Source: Cognatazoarcus halotolerans
GTDB lineage: Bacteria > Pseudomonadota > Gammaproteobacteria > Burkholderiales > Rhodocyclaceae
Assembly (NCBI RefSeq): GCF_009800965.1
Contig: NZ_WUAF01000018.1
Location: 1 to 64,000, forward strand
Reading direction: 5' to 3'
DNA length: 64,000 bases
The notes under the pieces: model-generated
What the model was told of the DNA's origin: nothing
Seen by the model: the letters and a program-made list of their open reading frames with translations, nothing else
The model's database searches: none
Shown: positions 15,081 to 24,775 of the stretch, piece by piece
Layout of the letters: each line of letters starts with the position of its first letter
Position numbering within the stretch: position 1 is the first letter of the stretch
Program-made: the position numbers and the translations under genes

Positions 15081-17050
15081 AGATTCGTCACACCGATGTG
15101 TTGGTGATCGGCGGCGGGCTGGCCGGCTTGCGCTGCGCGATCGGCGCGCGGCGGCGCGGGCTGGAGGTGCGTATCCTCTCGCTGGTGCCGGCCAAGCGCT
15201 CCCATTCGGTCGCCGCCCAGGGCGGCATGCAGGCCAGCCTGGGCAATGCCGCCCGCGGCGCCGGCGACAACGAGGATGTGCATTTCGAGGACACCGTGCG
15301 TGGTTCGGACTGGGGCTGTGACCAGCTCGTCGCACGCATGTTCACCCACATGGCTCCCAAGGCGGTGCGCGAACTCGCGGCCTGGGGCGTGCCCTGGAAC
15401 CGGGTGGAACGCGGCAGCGCCGAGGCGGTCATCAACGGCCAGCGGGTCACGCTCACCGAGCGCGACGAGGCCCACGGCCTGATCACTGCCCGCGATTTCG
15501 GCGGTACGCGCAAGTGGCGCACCTGCTACACCTCCGACGGCACTGGCCACACCATGTTGTACGCGCTGGGCGACCGCGCGGTAGCCGAGTCGATCCCGGT
15601 GGACGAGCGCTGCGAGGCCATCGCGCTGATCCACGACGGCAGTCGCTGCCAGGGCGCGGTGGTGCGTGACCTCATCACCGGCGAACTGTCGGCCTGGCTG
15701 GCCAGCGCCACGGTGATCGCCACCGGCGGTTACGGGCGCATCTACGGCGTGTCGACCAACGCCATCATCAACGAGGGCATCGGTGCGGCGCTTGCCCTCG
15801 AGACCGGGGTGGCACGACTGGGCAACATGGAGGCGGTGCAGTTCCATCCCACCGCCATCGTACCGGCCGGCATCCTGGTGACCGAAGGCTGCCGTGGCGA
15901 TGGCGGCGTGCTGCGCGACGTGGACGGCCACCGCTTCATGCCCGACTACGAGCCCGAAAAGGCCGAGCTGGCCTCGCGCGACGTGGTGTCGCGCCGCATG
16001 GCCGAGCACATGCGCCGGGGCAAGGGCGTCAAGGGCGACGGACCGGAGCACCTGTGGCTCGACATCACCGGCCTTGGTGCTGCCCACATTGACCGCAAGC
16101 TGCGCGAAGTGCGCGACATCTGCCATCATTTCCTCGGCATCGATCCGGCGCGCGACTGGATTCCGGTACGGCCGACCCAGCACTACTCGATGGGCGGCAT
16201 CCGCACCGATCACCGTGGCGAATCGCCCTGGCTGCGCGGCCTGTTCGCCTGCGGCGAGGCAGCCTGCTGGGATCTGCACGGCTTCAACCGGCTGGGCGGA
16301 AATTCGGTGGCCGAGACCGTGGTGGCCGGCATGCTGGTGGGCGAATACGTAGCCGACTACGTGCGCGACGAAGGTGCGGGAATCAGCCTCTCCCCGTCGC
16401 TGGCACGCGATTTCATCGCCCGCGAGCAGGCCGGCCTCGATGCCATTCTCGCGCGGCCGGGCAACGAGAACGCCCACGCGATCCGCCGCGTCATGGAAGA
16501 AACCATGACCGGGCAGGTTGGGCTGTTCCGCGACGAGGCCGGCCTCACGGCGGCGGTGGAAACACTGACCGACCTGCTGGCGCGGTCAGCGCACATCGGC
16601 ACCCGCAACAAGCGCGCCGATGCCAACCCCGAGCTGGTCCTTGCCTGGCGCCTGCCGAAGATGCTCAAGCTGGCGCTGGTGGTGGCTCAGGGCGCACTGG
16701 CACGGCGCGAGAGCCGCGGCGCGCACTGCCGCGAGGACCATCCCGAGCGCAACGACCGCGACTGGCTCAAGCGCACCCTGGTGAACTGGCAGGCGGACGG
16801 CCCGCGTCTCGAATACGAGCCGATCCCGGTCGAATCCATGGAACTGCCGCCGGGCTTCCGCGGTTACGGCACGCGCAACATCGTCGATCATCCCGAAACC
16901 GCTGCGCGCCTGGGCGAGGTCGAGGCACGACGCACCGCGCTCGCCGGCGCCGACCGCCACGCGGTGCAGAGCGCGCTGATGCCTTTCGAGGCCCTGCTGC
17001 CGGCGCGCTACCGCGGCCGCAACGCCCGCCTTGCGGAGACCGGGCAATGA
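15077..17050 (+). CDS. frdA: fumarate reductase flavoprotein subunit
   Basis: The 657-aa protein begins with the FAD dinucleotide fold (VLVIGGGLAGLRCAIGARR). It has His43 in RSHSVAAQGGMQAS, the covalent-FAD His at the same residue number as in Wolinella FrdA. Other family motifs are FHPTAIVP, EGCRGDGGVLRD, SRDVVSRRM (the Arg proposed to protonate fumarate) and HYSMGGI. Its length is almost that of Wolinella FrdA (656). It catalyses fumarate to succinate, or the reverse, on the cytoplasmic face. Start and stop both overlap neighbours by four bases. It could work as succinate dehydrogenase, but the linked rquA favours fumarate reduction. Confidence 0.95.
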   Translation: MKIRHTDVLVIGGGLAGLRCAIGARRRGLEVRILSLVPAKRSHSVAAQGGMQASLGNAARGAGDNEDVHFEDTVRGSDWGCDQLVARMFTHMAPKAVRELAAWGVPWNRVERGSAEAVINGQRVTLTERDEAHGLITARDFGGTRKWRTCYTSDGTGHTMLYALGDRAVAESIPVDERCEAIALIHDGSRCQGAVVRDLITGELSAWLASATVIATGGYGRIYGVSTNAIINEGIGAALALETGVARLGNMEAVQFHPTAIVPAGILVTEGCRGDGGVLRDVDGHRFMPDYEPEKAELASRDVVSRRMAEHMRRGKGVKGDGPEHLWLDITGLGAAHIDRKLREVRDICHHFLGIDPARDWIPVRPTQHYSMGGIRTDHRGESPWLRGLFACGEAACWDLHGFNRLGGNSVAETVVAGMLVGEYVADYVRDEGAGISLSPSLARDFIAREQAGLDAILARPGNENAHAIRRVMEETMTGQVGLFRDEAGLTAAVETLTDLLARSAHIGTRNKRADANPELVLAWRLPKMLKLALVVAQGALARRESRGAHCREDHPERNDRDWLKRTLVNWQADGPRLEYEPIPVESMELPPGFRGYGTRNIVDHPETAARLGEVEARRTALAGADRHAVQSALMPFEALLPARYRGRNARLAETGQ

Positions 17051-17796
17051 GCCGCGTCCTTTCGATCTCGATCTTCCGTCACAACCCGCGCGACCCGGCC
17101 AGCGTGCCGCACATGGAAACCCACGAGCTCGCCGAGGCGCCGGGAATGACGCTGTTCATCGCGCTCAACCGGCTGCGCGAGACCGTCGCGCCCGACCTGT
17201 CCTTCGATTTCGTGTGCCGTGCCGGAGTCTGCGGTTCGTGCGCGATGGTGATCAACGGCCGGCCGGGTCTTGCCTGCCGCACGCTCACCGCGGCGCTGCC
17301 CGAGCACATCAGCCTGCACCCTTTGCCGGGCTTTGCGTTGATCGCCGACCTGTCGGTGGATACCGGGACCTGGATGCGCGAACTGGCCGAAAGCCTCGAA
17401 ACCTGGGTGCACCTCGCTGCCGAGCCCGACATCGACCTGCTTGAAGCGCCGATGGAGCCAAAGCTCGCTGAAGAAATCTACGAACTCGACCGTTGTATCG
17501 AGTGTGGCTGCTGCATTGCCGCCTGCGGCACGGCACAGATGCGCCCCGGCTTCGTCGGTGCGGTCGGCCTCAACAAGATTGCGCGTTTCCGTCTCGACCC
17601 GGCCGACAGTCGTGACGACGCGGATTACTTCGAGCTGGTCGGCAACGACCAGGGCATTTTCGGTTGCATGAGCCTGATGGGCTGCGAGGACCTGTGCCCC
17701 AAGGAACTCCCGCTGCAGACCCAGTTGGCCTGGCTGCGCCGTGGCATGGCGCGACAGGGCCTGCGCGGCATCTTCAAGAAAAAGGACAATGAATGA
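17047..17796 (+). CDS. frdB: fumarate reductase iron-sulfur subunit
   Basis: The 249-aa protein carries three Fe-S clusters. The [2Fe-2S] ligands are Cys57, 62, 65 and 77 in CRAGVCGSC and beyond. The [4Fe-4S]/[3Fe-4S] ligands are Cys150, 153, 156, 160 (CIECGCCIAAC) and Cys207, 213, 217. This matches Wolinella FrdB within one residue. It passes electrons from the dihaem subunit to FAD. It is coupled by ATGA overlaps to frdA upstream and rquA downstream. Confidence 0.95.
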   Translation: MSRVLSISIFRHNPRDPASVPHMETHELAEAPGMTLFIALNRLRETVAPDLSFDFVCRAGVCGSCAMVINGRPGLACRTLTAALPEHISLHPLPGFALIADLSVDTGTWMRELAESLETWVHLAAEPDIDLLEAPMEPKLAEEIYELDRCIECGCCIAACGTAQMRPGFVGAVGLNKIARFRLDPADSRDDADYFELVGNDQGIFGCMSLMGCEDLCPKELPLQTQLAWLRRGMARQGLRGIFKKKDNE

Positions 17797-18488
17797 GCGA
17801 GTCATCCGAACGCGCGCTGCAAGGGCCCGCCCGCCTGCCCGATTACCTCAGCAGCACCTACACCTGGGCCTACCTCAACCCCCGCACCATGCCCTGGCTG
17901 GATCGCGCGCCGGTGGTCTCGGCGATCCTGTGGGGCAATGCCGGGCGGCTCATGCGCTGGGCGGTGAGCCGCTTCGAACCTGGCCAGAACGTACTCCAGG
18001 CCGCCTGCGTGTATGGCGATTTCTCGAACATGCTGGCACGGCGAGTGGGTGGCGAAGGCCGTCTGGTGGTGGCTGACGTGGCGCCGATCCAGATCGCCAA
18101 CGCGCGCCGCAAGCTCGCCGGCCTGCCCCAGGCCGAGCTGCGCGTGGCCGACCTGGTGGAGCCGATCCGGGAGCAGTTCGACGCGGTGTGCTGCTTCTTC
18201 CTGCTCCACGAGGTTCCCGAGAACGCTCGCCGGCGTATCGTCGCCAACCTGCTGTCGGCGGTAAAGCCGGGTGGCCGCGCGGTGTTCGTGGACTACCATC
18301 GACCGCGGCGCTGGCATCCGCTGGCGCCGGTCATGGCGCAGGTATTCCGCTGGCTGGAGCCCTACGCGCCGTCGCTGCTCGATGTGCCGATCGAATCGCT
18401 GGCCGACGAGGCCAGTCACTTCGATTGGCGCAAGGAAACCCGCTTCGGCGGGCTTTACCAGCTCGTGGAGGCGAACCGGCGGAACTGA
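17793..18488 (+). CDS. rquA: rhodoquinone biosynthesis protein RquA
   Basis: The 231-aa protein belongs to the class I SAM-methyltransferase fold but shows the divergent RquA pattern: YLSSTYTWAYLNPRTM near residue 15, ILWGNAGRLMRW (~46-57), ACVYGDFSNML in place of the usual glycine-rich SAM loop, FFLLHEVPENARRR, and VDYHRPRRWHPL. RquA converts ubiquinone to rhodoquinone by replacing a methoxy with an amino group, using SAM. The start overlaps the frdB stop, so the low-potential quinone needed for fumarate reduction is produced with the reductase. Assignment rests on remembered family motifs; alternative: another UbiE/COQ5-like methyltransferase. Confidence 0.85.
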   Translation: MSESSERALQGPARLPDYLSSTYTWAYLNPRTMPWLDRAPVVSAILWGNAGRLMRWAVSRFEPGQNVLQAACVYGDFSNMLARRVGGEGRLVVADVAPIQIANARRKLAGLPQAELRVADLVEPIREQFDAVCCFFLLHEVPENARRRIVANLLSAVKPGGRAVFVDYHRPRRWHPLAPVMAQVFRWLEPYAPSLLDVPIESLADEASHFDWRKETRFGGLYQLVEANRRN

Positions 18489-18664
18489 ACCCCGCGCGAG
18501 CGGCGTGCAGGACAGCCTTGCCGTGCAGCAAATTTGTAAGCAATCCTTGCTGTCCTGTCAGGATTCGCGCATAAGGCATGAGAATCCGGGTCGGGCCTGC
18601 GTGACGCCATGCAACATGACAAGCGCGCACCGGCAAACGCGCCCGCTCCGATCACTGCCATTCG

Positions 18665-20233
18665 ATGAAGCCAATGTCCCGAGCCATGAACCCGTTGGGC
18701 CTTTCCGCCCCGCGCCGCCTCGTGCTGGCGCTGCTTCTGCTTGCCTGTGCGCTGGCACCCGCGCCCGCCGCCGCGTTCGGTTTTCCGGACGTCGCCGCCA
18801 AGGCACGCAAGCTGGCCAGCGAGGACTACAAGGTCCCCGACAACAAGATTCCGGATACCCTGCGCGCGCTCTCGCCGGGGCGCTACCACGCGATCCGCCC
18901 GCGTCCCGGGCGCGCATTGTGGGCCGGTACCAATGTCGGTTTCGAAGTCTCGCTGCTGCCGCGCGGCATGCGTTTCGACCAGCCGGTGAAGATCAACGAG
19001 GTCGACCTCGACGGCGTACGCCCGTTGCGCTTCGATCCCACGATGTTCGATTTCGGCAACCTCAAGCTCGACCAGAAGAAGCTCCGGCACCTCGGCTTCG
19101 CCGGTTTCCGGGTACACACCCCCCTCAATCGCAAGGATCGCATGGACGAAGTGCTGTCCTTCGTCGGCGCGAGCTACTTCCGCGCGCTCGGCAAGGGGCA
19201 GGGCTACGGGCTGTCGGCACGGGGACTCGCCATCGACACCGCGCTGCGCTCGGGCGAGGAATTTCCGCGCTTCAGCGAATTCTGGATCGCCCGGCCGGTG
19301 GCCGGCAGCAAGGAACTCATCATCTACGCGCTGCTCGACTCGCGGCGCATGACCGGCGCCTACCGGTTCGTGCTGCGACCGGGCGCCGACACCGCCATGG
19401 AGGTGCGCGCACGCCTCTATCCGCGCGGCGAGGTGGCCAAGCTCGGCATCGCACCGCTGACCAGCATGTTCTTCTTCGGCGAGAACCAGCCGCCACCGGC
19501 CGGCGACTACCGGCCCGAGGTCCACGACTCGGACGGCCTGTCGATACAGACCGGCAGCGGCGAATGGATCTGGCGCCCGCTGGTCAACCCGCGTCGCCTG
19601 CTGGTGACCGCCTTTGCCACCACCAATCCGCGCGGTTTCGGCCTGATGCAGCGCGATCGTGTGTTCGACAATTACCAGGACGCCGACGGCCGGCTGGAAT
19701 CGCGCCCGAGCGCCTGGGTAACACCCGACGGCGACTGGGGTGCCGGCCGCGTGGAACTCGTGCAGATCCCCACGCCGGACGAATCCAATGACAACATCGT
19801 CGCCTACTGGGTACCCGACAACGGCATCCCTAAGGGCAAGTACCTCGAACTGGCCTACGATCTCGACTGGCAGATGAGCGCCGAGACGCGCCCGCCGCTC
19901 GCCTGGGTGATGCAGACCCGCCGCGGCCGTGCGCCCGACGAGGGCAGCGAGGGAGAAATCTGGCTGCGGGTGGATTTCACCGGGCCTGCGCTGTCCAGCC
20001 TGCCGCCCGAGGCGCCGGTAAAGGCCGATTTCTCGATGGATGGCAACGGCGAACTGATCGACATGACGGTACGACGCAATGATGCGGTCGGCGGTCAGCG
20101 CATGATCATCCGCATGCGCCGTCACGACGAGACCAAGCCGATCGAGATGCGTGCCCAGCTGCGCGGCGTGGACAAGGACGGCAAGCCGACCCTGCTGTCC
20201 GAAACCTGGAGTTACATCTTGCCGGGTGAGTGA
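18665..20233 (+). CDS. opgG: periplasmic glucan biosynthesis protein OpgG
   Basis: The 522-aa protein has a Sec signal (RLVLALLLLACALAPAPAAA) followed by FGFPDVAAKARKLA and the OpgG/OpgD family blocks: VHTPLNRKDRMDEVLSFVGA, SYFRALGKGQGYGLSARGLA, EVHDSDGL, EWIWRPLVNP and GFGLMQRDR. OpgG is a periplasmic protein needed to build the beta-1,6-branched backbone of osmoregulated periplasmic glucans. Alternative starts exist at ATG 18677 and ATG 18686. It is followed directly by opgH, with the stop overlapping a possible GTG start. The 176 bp upstream hold TTGCTG-N17-CATAAG as a weak promoter candidate. Confidence 0.92.
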   Translation: MKPMSRAMNPLGLSAPRRLVLALLLLACALAPAPAAAFGFPDVAAKARKLASEDYKVPDNKIPDTLRALSPGRYHAIRPRPGRALWAGTNVGFEVSLLPRGMRFDQPVKINEVDLDGVRPLRFDPTMFDFGNLKLDQKKLRHLGFAGFRVHTPLNRKDRMDEVLSFVGASYFRALGKGQGYGLSARGLAIDTALRSGEEFPRFSEFWIARPVAGSKELIIYALLDSRRMTGAYRFVLRPGADTAMEVRARLYPRGEVAKLGIAPLTSMFFFGENQPPPAGDYRPEVHDSDGLSIQTGSGEWIWRPLVNPRRLLVTAFATTNPRGFGLMQRDRVFDNYQDADGRLESRPSAWVTPDGDWGAGRVELVQIPTPDESNDNIVAYWVPDNGIPKGKYLELAYDLDWQMSAETRPPLAWVMQTRRGRAPDEGSEGEIWLRVDFTGPALSSLPPEAPVKADFSMDGNGELIDMTVRRNDAVGGQRMIIRMRRHDETKPIEMRAQLRGVDKDGKPTLLSETWSYILPGE

Positions 20234-20307
20234 GTGCCTGCGACCATCGCGTCGGGCCCACAATCGAGCCCGAGTGTTTTGCAGCCAGCGAGCCCCGGTA
20301 CCATTTC

Positions 20308-22728
20308 ATGACTTCTGAATGCACGACCCGACCCGATGCCGCCGACCCGGTGCCGTCCCCTGATCCGCAGGCGGGGCGGCTTGCCGCGCTGTACCGGCAA
20401 CTGCCGCCCGGGCGCAGCCCTCATTTCGAACGGGACACCTCCGGCAAGCCGATCCTGTACACCGCGCCGGCCCTCAATCGCAGCTCGATGGCGCCGCGCG
20501 AATGGCTCGACGACGACGCAGCCACCCCCAGCGCGGCAGAGGCCTGCGCCGCCGCCCGGCCACCGAAGGTAAAGGGACGTGACAGGCTGGCGCGTCTCGC
20601 GTCGCTGCGCCGTTTCATCCTCGTCGCACTGATGCTCGGCCAAACCTACGTGGCGACCAGCTTCATGACCGCGGTGCTGCCATACCACGGCCAGAAACCG
20701 CTCGAAATGGCAGTGCTGGTGCTCTTCGCAGTGCTGTTCTGCTGGGTTTCGGCCGGCTTCTGGACGGCCCTGTGGGGCTTCATGGTGCTCATCATGGGCG
20801 GCGACCGGCACGCCATCTCGCGCACCGCCGCGCCGGATGCACCGATTGGGGCGAGCGCCCGCACCGCGATCATCATGCCGATCTGCAACGAGGACGTGGA
20901 CCGCGTGTTTGCCGGGCTGCGCGCCAGCTATGCCTCGCTTGCGCGCAGCGGCGACCTCGAGCATTTCGACTTCTTCGTACTCTCCGACAGCGGCGATCCC
21001 GACGCCCGCGCCGCCGAGATGGAGGCGTGGCACCGCATGTGCCGCGAGCTCGACTGCTTCGACCGCGTCTTCTACCGCTGGCGCCAGCACCGCATCAAGC
21101 GCAAGAGCGGCAACGTCGCCGACTTCTGCCGCCGCTGGGGCAAGAACTACCGCTACATGATCGGCTTCGACGCCGACAGCGTGATGACCGGCGATTGCAT
21201 GGGGCGACTGGTGCGCCTGATGGAAGCCAACCCCGACGCCGGCATCATCCAGACCGGCCCGCGGGCGGCCGGCCGCGACACCTTCTACGCGCGCATGCAG
21301 CAGTTCGCCACGCGGGTGTACGGGCCGCTGTTCACCGCCGGCCTGCACTACTGGCAGCTCGGCGAATCGCACTACTGGGGTCACAACGCGATCATCCGCG
21401 TCGAACCCTTCATGCGCCACTGCGCGCTCGCCCGCCTGCCCGGCAAGGGCTCGCTGTCCGGCGAGATCCTCTCCCACGACTTCGTCGAAGCCGCGCTGAT
21501 GCGCCGCGCCGGCTGGGGCGTGTGGCTCGCCTACGATCTGCCCGGCAGCTACGAGGAGATGCCCCCCAACCTCGACGACGAACTCAAGCGTGACCGCCGC
21601 TGGTGCCAGGGCAACCTCATGAACTTCCGGCTGTTTCTCTCGCGCGGCCTGCATCCGGCCCACCGCGCAGTGTTCATGACCGGGGTGATGGCCTATCTTT
21701 CGGCGCCGCTGTGGTTCCTCTCGCTGATCCTGTCCACCATCCTGCTGGCCATCCACACGCTCTCCGAGCCGCAGTACTTCGTCGAGCCCAACCAGCTCTT
21801 CCCGCTGTGGCCGGAGTGGCATCCCGAATGGGCGCTGGGCCTGTTCGGCGCCACCGCCACGCTGCTCTTCCTGCCCAAGGTGCTGGCGGTGATCCTGCTG
21901 CTGGTGAAGGGGTCGCGCGGCTTCGGCGGCGGCCTGCGGCTCATCCTCGGCGCGCTGCTCGAGACGCTGCTGTCGGCGCTCTTGGCCCCGGTGCGCATGC
22001 TCTTCCACACCCAGTTCGTGCTCGGCGCGCTGCTCGGCATCGGCATCACCTGGCGCTCGCCGCAGCGCGCCGACAGCGAAACCGGCTGGCTCGACGCCCT
22101 GCGCCGCCACGGCCTCCACTCCCTGCTCGGCATCGGCTGGGCCGGCTTCGTGTACTGGCTCAACCCGTCCTTCCTGTGGTGGTTGCTGCCGGTGGCCGGT
22201 GCGCTGGCCCTGTCGATTCCGGTGTCGGTATTCACCAGCCGCGTGTCGATCGGTCGCGGCCTGCGCGAGAACGGCATCCTGCTGATCCCCGAGGAATCGC
22301 AGACGCCACGCGTGCTGCGCACCCTGCGCGAGGAGATCGAGGCGGCGCCCGGCGCGCCCGGCTTCCGCGAGGCGGTGGTCGATCCGGACATGAACGCGGT
22401 GATCCGCGCAGTGGTCAACCGCCGCACCCGCTTCACCGCGGCCACGCGCGCGGCGCGGCGCGCGCTGGTCGAAGAAGCAGCGCTGCGCGGTCCCGAGGCA
22501 CTCGACCGCGCGCAGAAGATGACCCTGCTGTCCGACGCCGATTCCCTTTACCAACTCCATCAGCGGGTGTGGACCTCGCCGGAAAGCCACGACGACTGGT
22601 ACGGCCCCGCAGCCAGGCAGACCGATGCACAGACGACAATTCCTGAAGTACTCGGCGGCCCTCGCGGCAGCCTCCTCGCCGCTCTGCGCGCCGCTCGCGG
22701 CAGCAGCCACGCTCAAGCCGCTCGGTGA
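20308..22728 (+). CDS. opgH: glucans biosynthesis glucosyltransferase OpgH
   Basis: The protein of about 806 aa is an inner-membrane GT2 glucosyltransferase. Hydrophobic helices near residues 105-160 precede the catalytic domain with FDADS (Asp288/290, the DxD) and RDRRWCQGN (Trp432, Gln434, the Q/R-x-x-R-W type motif). More helices occur after residue 450. It polymerises UDP-glucose into linear beta-1,2-glucan and exports it. The frame is open back to a GTG at 20230 that overlaps the opgG stop; that start would add 26 residues not typical of OpgH, so ATG 20308 is preferred with moderate certainty. The 3' end overlaps opgD by 104 bp. Confidence 0.92.
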   Translation: MTSECTTRPDAADPVPSPDPQAGRLAALYRQLPPGRSPHFERDTSGKPILYTAPALNRSSMAPREWLDDDAATPSAAEACAAARPPKVKGRDRLARLASLRRFILVALMLGQTYVATSFMTAVLPYHGQKPLEMAVLVLFAVLFCWVSAGFWTALWGFMVLIMGGDRHAISRTAAPDAPIGASARTAIIMPICNEDVDRVFAGLRASYASLARSGDLEHFDFFVLSDSGDPDARAAEMEAWHRMCRELDCFDRVFYRWRQHRIKRKSGNVADFCRRWGKNYRYMIGFDADSVMTGDCMGRLVRLMEANPDAGIIQTGPRAAGRDTFYARMQQFATRVYGPLFTAGLHYWQLGESHYWGHNAIIRVEPFMRHCALARLPGKGSLSGEILSHDFVEAALMRRAGWGVWLAYDLPGSYEEMPPNLDDELKRDRRWCQGNLMNFRLFLSRGLHPAHRAVFMTGVMAYLSAPLWFLSLILSTILLAIHTLSEPQYFVEPNQLFPLWPEWHPEWALGLFGATATLLFLPKVLAVILLLVKGSRGFGGGLRLILGALLETLLSALLAPVRMLFHTQFVLGALLGIGITWRSPQRADSETGWLDALRRHGLHSLLGIGWAGFVYWLNPSFLWWLLPVAGALALSIPVSVFTSRVSIGRGLRENGILLIPEESQTPRVLRTLREEIEAAPGAPGFREAVVDPDMNAVIRAVVNRRTRFTAATRAARRALVEEAALRGPEALDRAQKMTLLSDADSLYQLHQRVWTSPESHDDWYGPAARQTDAQTTIPEVLGGPRGSLLAALRAARGSSHAQAAR

Positions 22729-24190
22729 GCGCAAGCCCTTCGACTACGCCTGGCTCAAGGGTCGGGCGCGCACGCTTGCGGCGGCCGACTACGTGGCGAC
22801 CCCGAAGATCACCGAGCCGTCGCTGAAGGCACTGAATTTCGACACCTTCAACGCCATCCACTTCAAGCCGGACCACGGCCTGTGGGCGGGCGAATCGCGG
22901 CTGTTCCAGGTGCGTTTCTTCCACCCCGGCTACCTCTTCGAGCGCCCGGTGCAGATGTACGAGGTGGTCGATGGCCTGGCCCAGCAGCTCGCTTACGACC
23001 CCGCCATGTTCGACTACGGCAAGAGCGGCGTGGACGGTCGCAAGCTGCCCGGCGACCTCGGCTTTGCCGGCTTCAAGCTGATCTTCCACACCGACCTGCA
23101 GCGCGATCTCGCCGCCTTCCTCGGCGCCAGCTACTTCCGCGCGGTGGGGGCCGAAATGCAGTTCGGCCTTTCGGCGCGGGCGCTGGCGGTGGATACCGGC
23201 CTGCCGCGAGCGGAAGAGTTTCCGCAGTTCACCCACTTCTGGTTCGAGCGCCCGGCGAAGGATTCCGGCCAACTCACCGTCTACGCGCTGATGGACTCGC
23301 CCAGCGTGGCCGGCGCCTATCGTTTCGTGATCGCCCCCGGCGCGGTGCAGGTCATGGACGTGGACGCTGCGCTCTACCCCCGCAAGGCCATCGAGCGGCT
23401 GGGTGTGGCGCCGCTCACCAGCATGTACCAGTACGGCGAGAACGACCACCGCAAGGCCTATGACTGGCGTCCCGAGATCCACGATTCCGATGGTCTCGCG
23501 ATGCTCACAGGTAATGGCGAATGGATCTGGCGCCCGCTGCTCAACCCCGAGCACCTGCGCTTCAACTCCTACGCCGACCAGAGCCCGCGCGGCTTCGGCC
23601 TGATGCAGCGCGACCGCAACTTCGACCATTACCAGGACGACGGCGTGTTCTACGAGCGCCGCCCGAGCCTGTGGGTCGAGCCGCGTGGAGACTGGGGCAA
23701 GGGCGCGGTGCAGCTCATGGAACTGCCCACCGAGGACGAGACCTTCGACAACATCGTCGCCTTCTGGAACCCTGCCGAGCCCGCCCGGCCCGGCGAGGAA
23801 CGGCTCTTCAGCTACCGTCTGCACTGGGGCGCGCACGCCCCGGTCGAACCCGCCGCGGCGCGGGTGATCGCCACGCGCACCGGCCTCGGCGGCGTGGTCG
23901 GCCAGCCGCGCAAGTATTTCTCGTGGCGCTTCGCCATCGACTTCGCCGGCGGCGACCTGCCAATGCTCGGCCACGAGGTCAAGGTCGAACCGGTGATCAC
24001 GACGTCCGGCGGCGAGATCGAGCTCGCCTCGGCCCGCCCACTGCACGAGGTGAACGGCTACCGGGTGATGTTCGACCTCAAGCCCGTGACCGGCAGCCGC
24101 GAGCCGATCAACCTGCGGGTGTTCCTTCGCGCGGATGGCCGGGCGCTGTCGGAGACCTGGCTCTATCAGTGGAGCCCGCCCGGGCAGTAA
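22625..24190 (+). CDS. opgD: glucan biosynthesis protein OpgD (Tat-exported OpgG paralogue)
   Basis: The 521-aa protein is a second OpgG/OpgD-family member. Its N-terminus RRQFLKYSAALAAAS is a twin-arginine signal, the feature that separates OpgD from Sec-exported OpgG in E. coli. It shares the blocks FLGASYFRAVGAEMQFGLSA, EIHDSDGLAM, EWIWRPLLNP and GFGLMQRDRNF with opgG. OpgD is thought to adjust backbone length of the glucans. The ATG lies inside opgH: 104 bp are read in two frames, and the Tat signal is encoded within the overlap, which supports the start. It completes an opgG-opgH-opgD operon. Confidence 0.9.
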   Translation: MHRRQFLKYSAALAAASSPLCAPLAAAATLKPLGERKPFDYAWLKGRARTLAAADYVATPKITEPSLKALNFDTFNAIHFKPDHGLWAGESRLFQVRFFHPGYLFERPVQMYEVVDGLAQQLAYDPAMFDYGKSGVDGRKLPGDLGFAGFKLIFHTDLQRDLAAFLGASYFRAVGAEMQFGLSARALAVDTGLPRAEEFPQFTHFWFERPAKDSGQLTVYALMDSPSVAGAYRFVIAPGAVQVMDVDAALYPRKAIERLGVAPLTSMYQYGENDHRKAYDWRPEIHDSDGLAMLTGNGEWIWRPLLNPEHLRFNSYADQSPRGFGLMQRDRNFDHYQDDGVFYERRPSLWVEPRGDWGKGAVQLMELPTEDETFDNIVAFWNPAEPARPGEERLFSYRLHWGAHAPVEPAAARVIATRTGLGGVVGQPRKYFSWRFAIDFAGGDLPMLGHEVKVEPVITTSGGEIELASARPLHEVNGYRVMFDLKPVTGSREPINLRVFLRADGRALSETWLYQWSPPGQ

Positions 24191-24403
24191 GGAGGCTCAA
24201 CGCAGGTGAACCGGCAGGGCGCGACCAACCCGCTGCGCGGTTTGACAGCACGGTCGCCGCCGACAAGTCGGGTCCCACGACCTGCGCCCCGAAATCCGTA
24301 CCGCCCGGAAGTTCGCAACATCCTTATCAGCGGACCGGAAGGCGCCCGAGACAGCGACTTCCGGTGTGGGCAACCGCGGGCTCACCAGTCGCGGAACACG
24401 GAG

Positions 24404-24775
24404 CTACGCCTCCGAACAAAACCACAGCTTGTTCCCCTCGCTGTCCAGAAAGCTCCCCACAAGGAAGCTCCCGTCGTAGCACTCGACCGGATCGGGGATG
24501 GTGACTTCGCGGGCGCGCAGCCCGGCTTCGGTGGCACGCGCGTCGACGCATTCGAGGGTGATGCGTGGGTTGGGCTCGGCGGTGGGCTTTCCGTACCAGT
24601 CATCCTTGAGCATGAGGACAATATCGCCGAGCAGGTAGCCGACCTGCAGGCCCGCCTCAAAGGCAGGCTCGAGGCCGAGGACGCTCCCGTAGAAGTGCCT
24701 CGCACGCGCGACATCGCTGGCGGCAAGGGCGATGACCTTGACGCGTTTCAATCCAAGTGGGGCAGTAGGGGTCAT
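24404..24775 (-). CDS. VOC (glyoxalase/bleomycin-resistance) family protein
   Basis: The 123-aa protein has the paired beta-alpha-beta-beta-beta pattern of vicinal oxygen chelate proteins: LAASDVARARHFYGSVLGLE (residues 18-37), LLGDIVLMLKDD, and a second half ending SFLDSEGNKLWFCSEA. Substrate cannot be predicted. ATG 24775 is chosen because the longer frame to 24991 codes a basic stretch unlike the family. A GC hairpin at 24855-24878 followed by TTT on this strand lies 80 bp upstream. Confidence 0.75.
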   Translation of the reverse strand: MTPTAPLGLKRVKVIALAASDVARARHFYGSVLGLEPAFEAGLQVGYLLGDIVLMLKDDWYGKPTAEPNPRITLECVDARATEAGLRAREVTIPDPVECYDGSFLVGSFLDSEGNKLWFCSEA

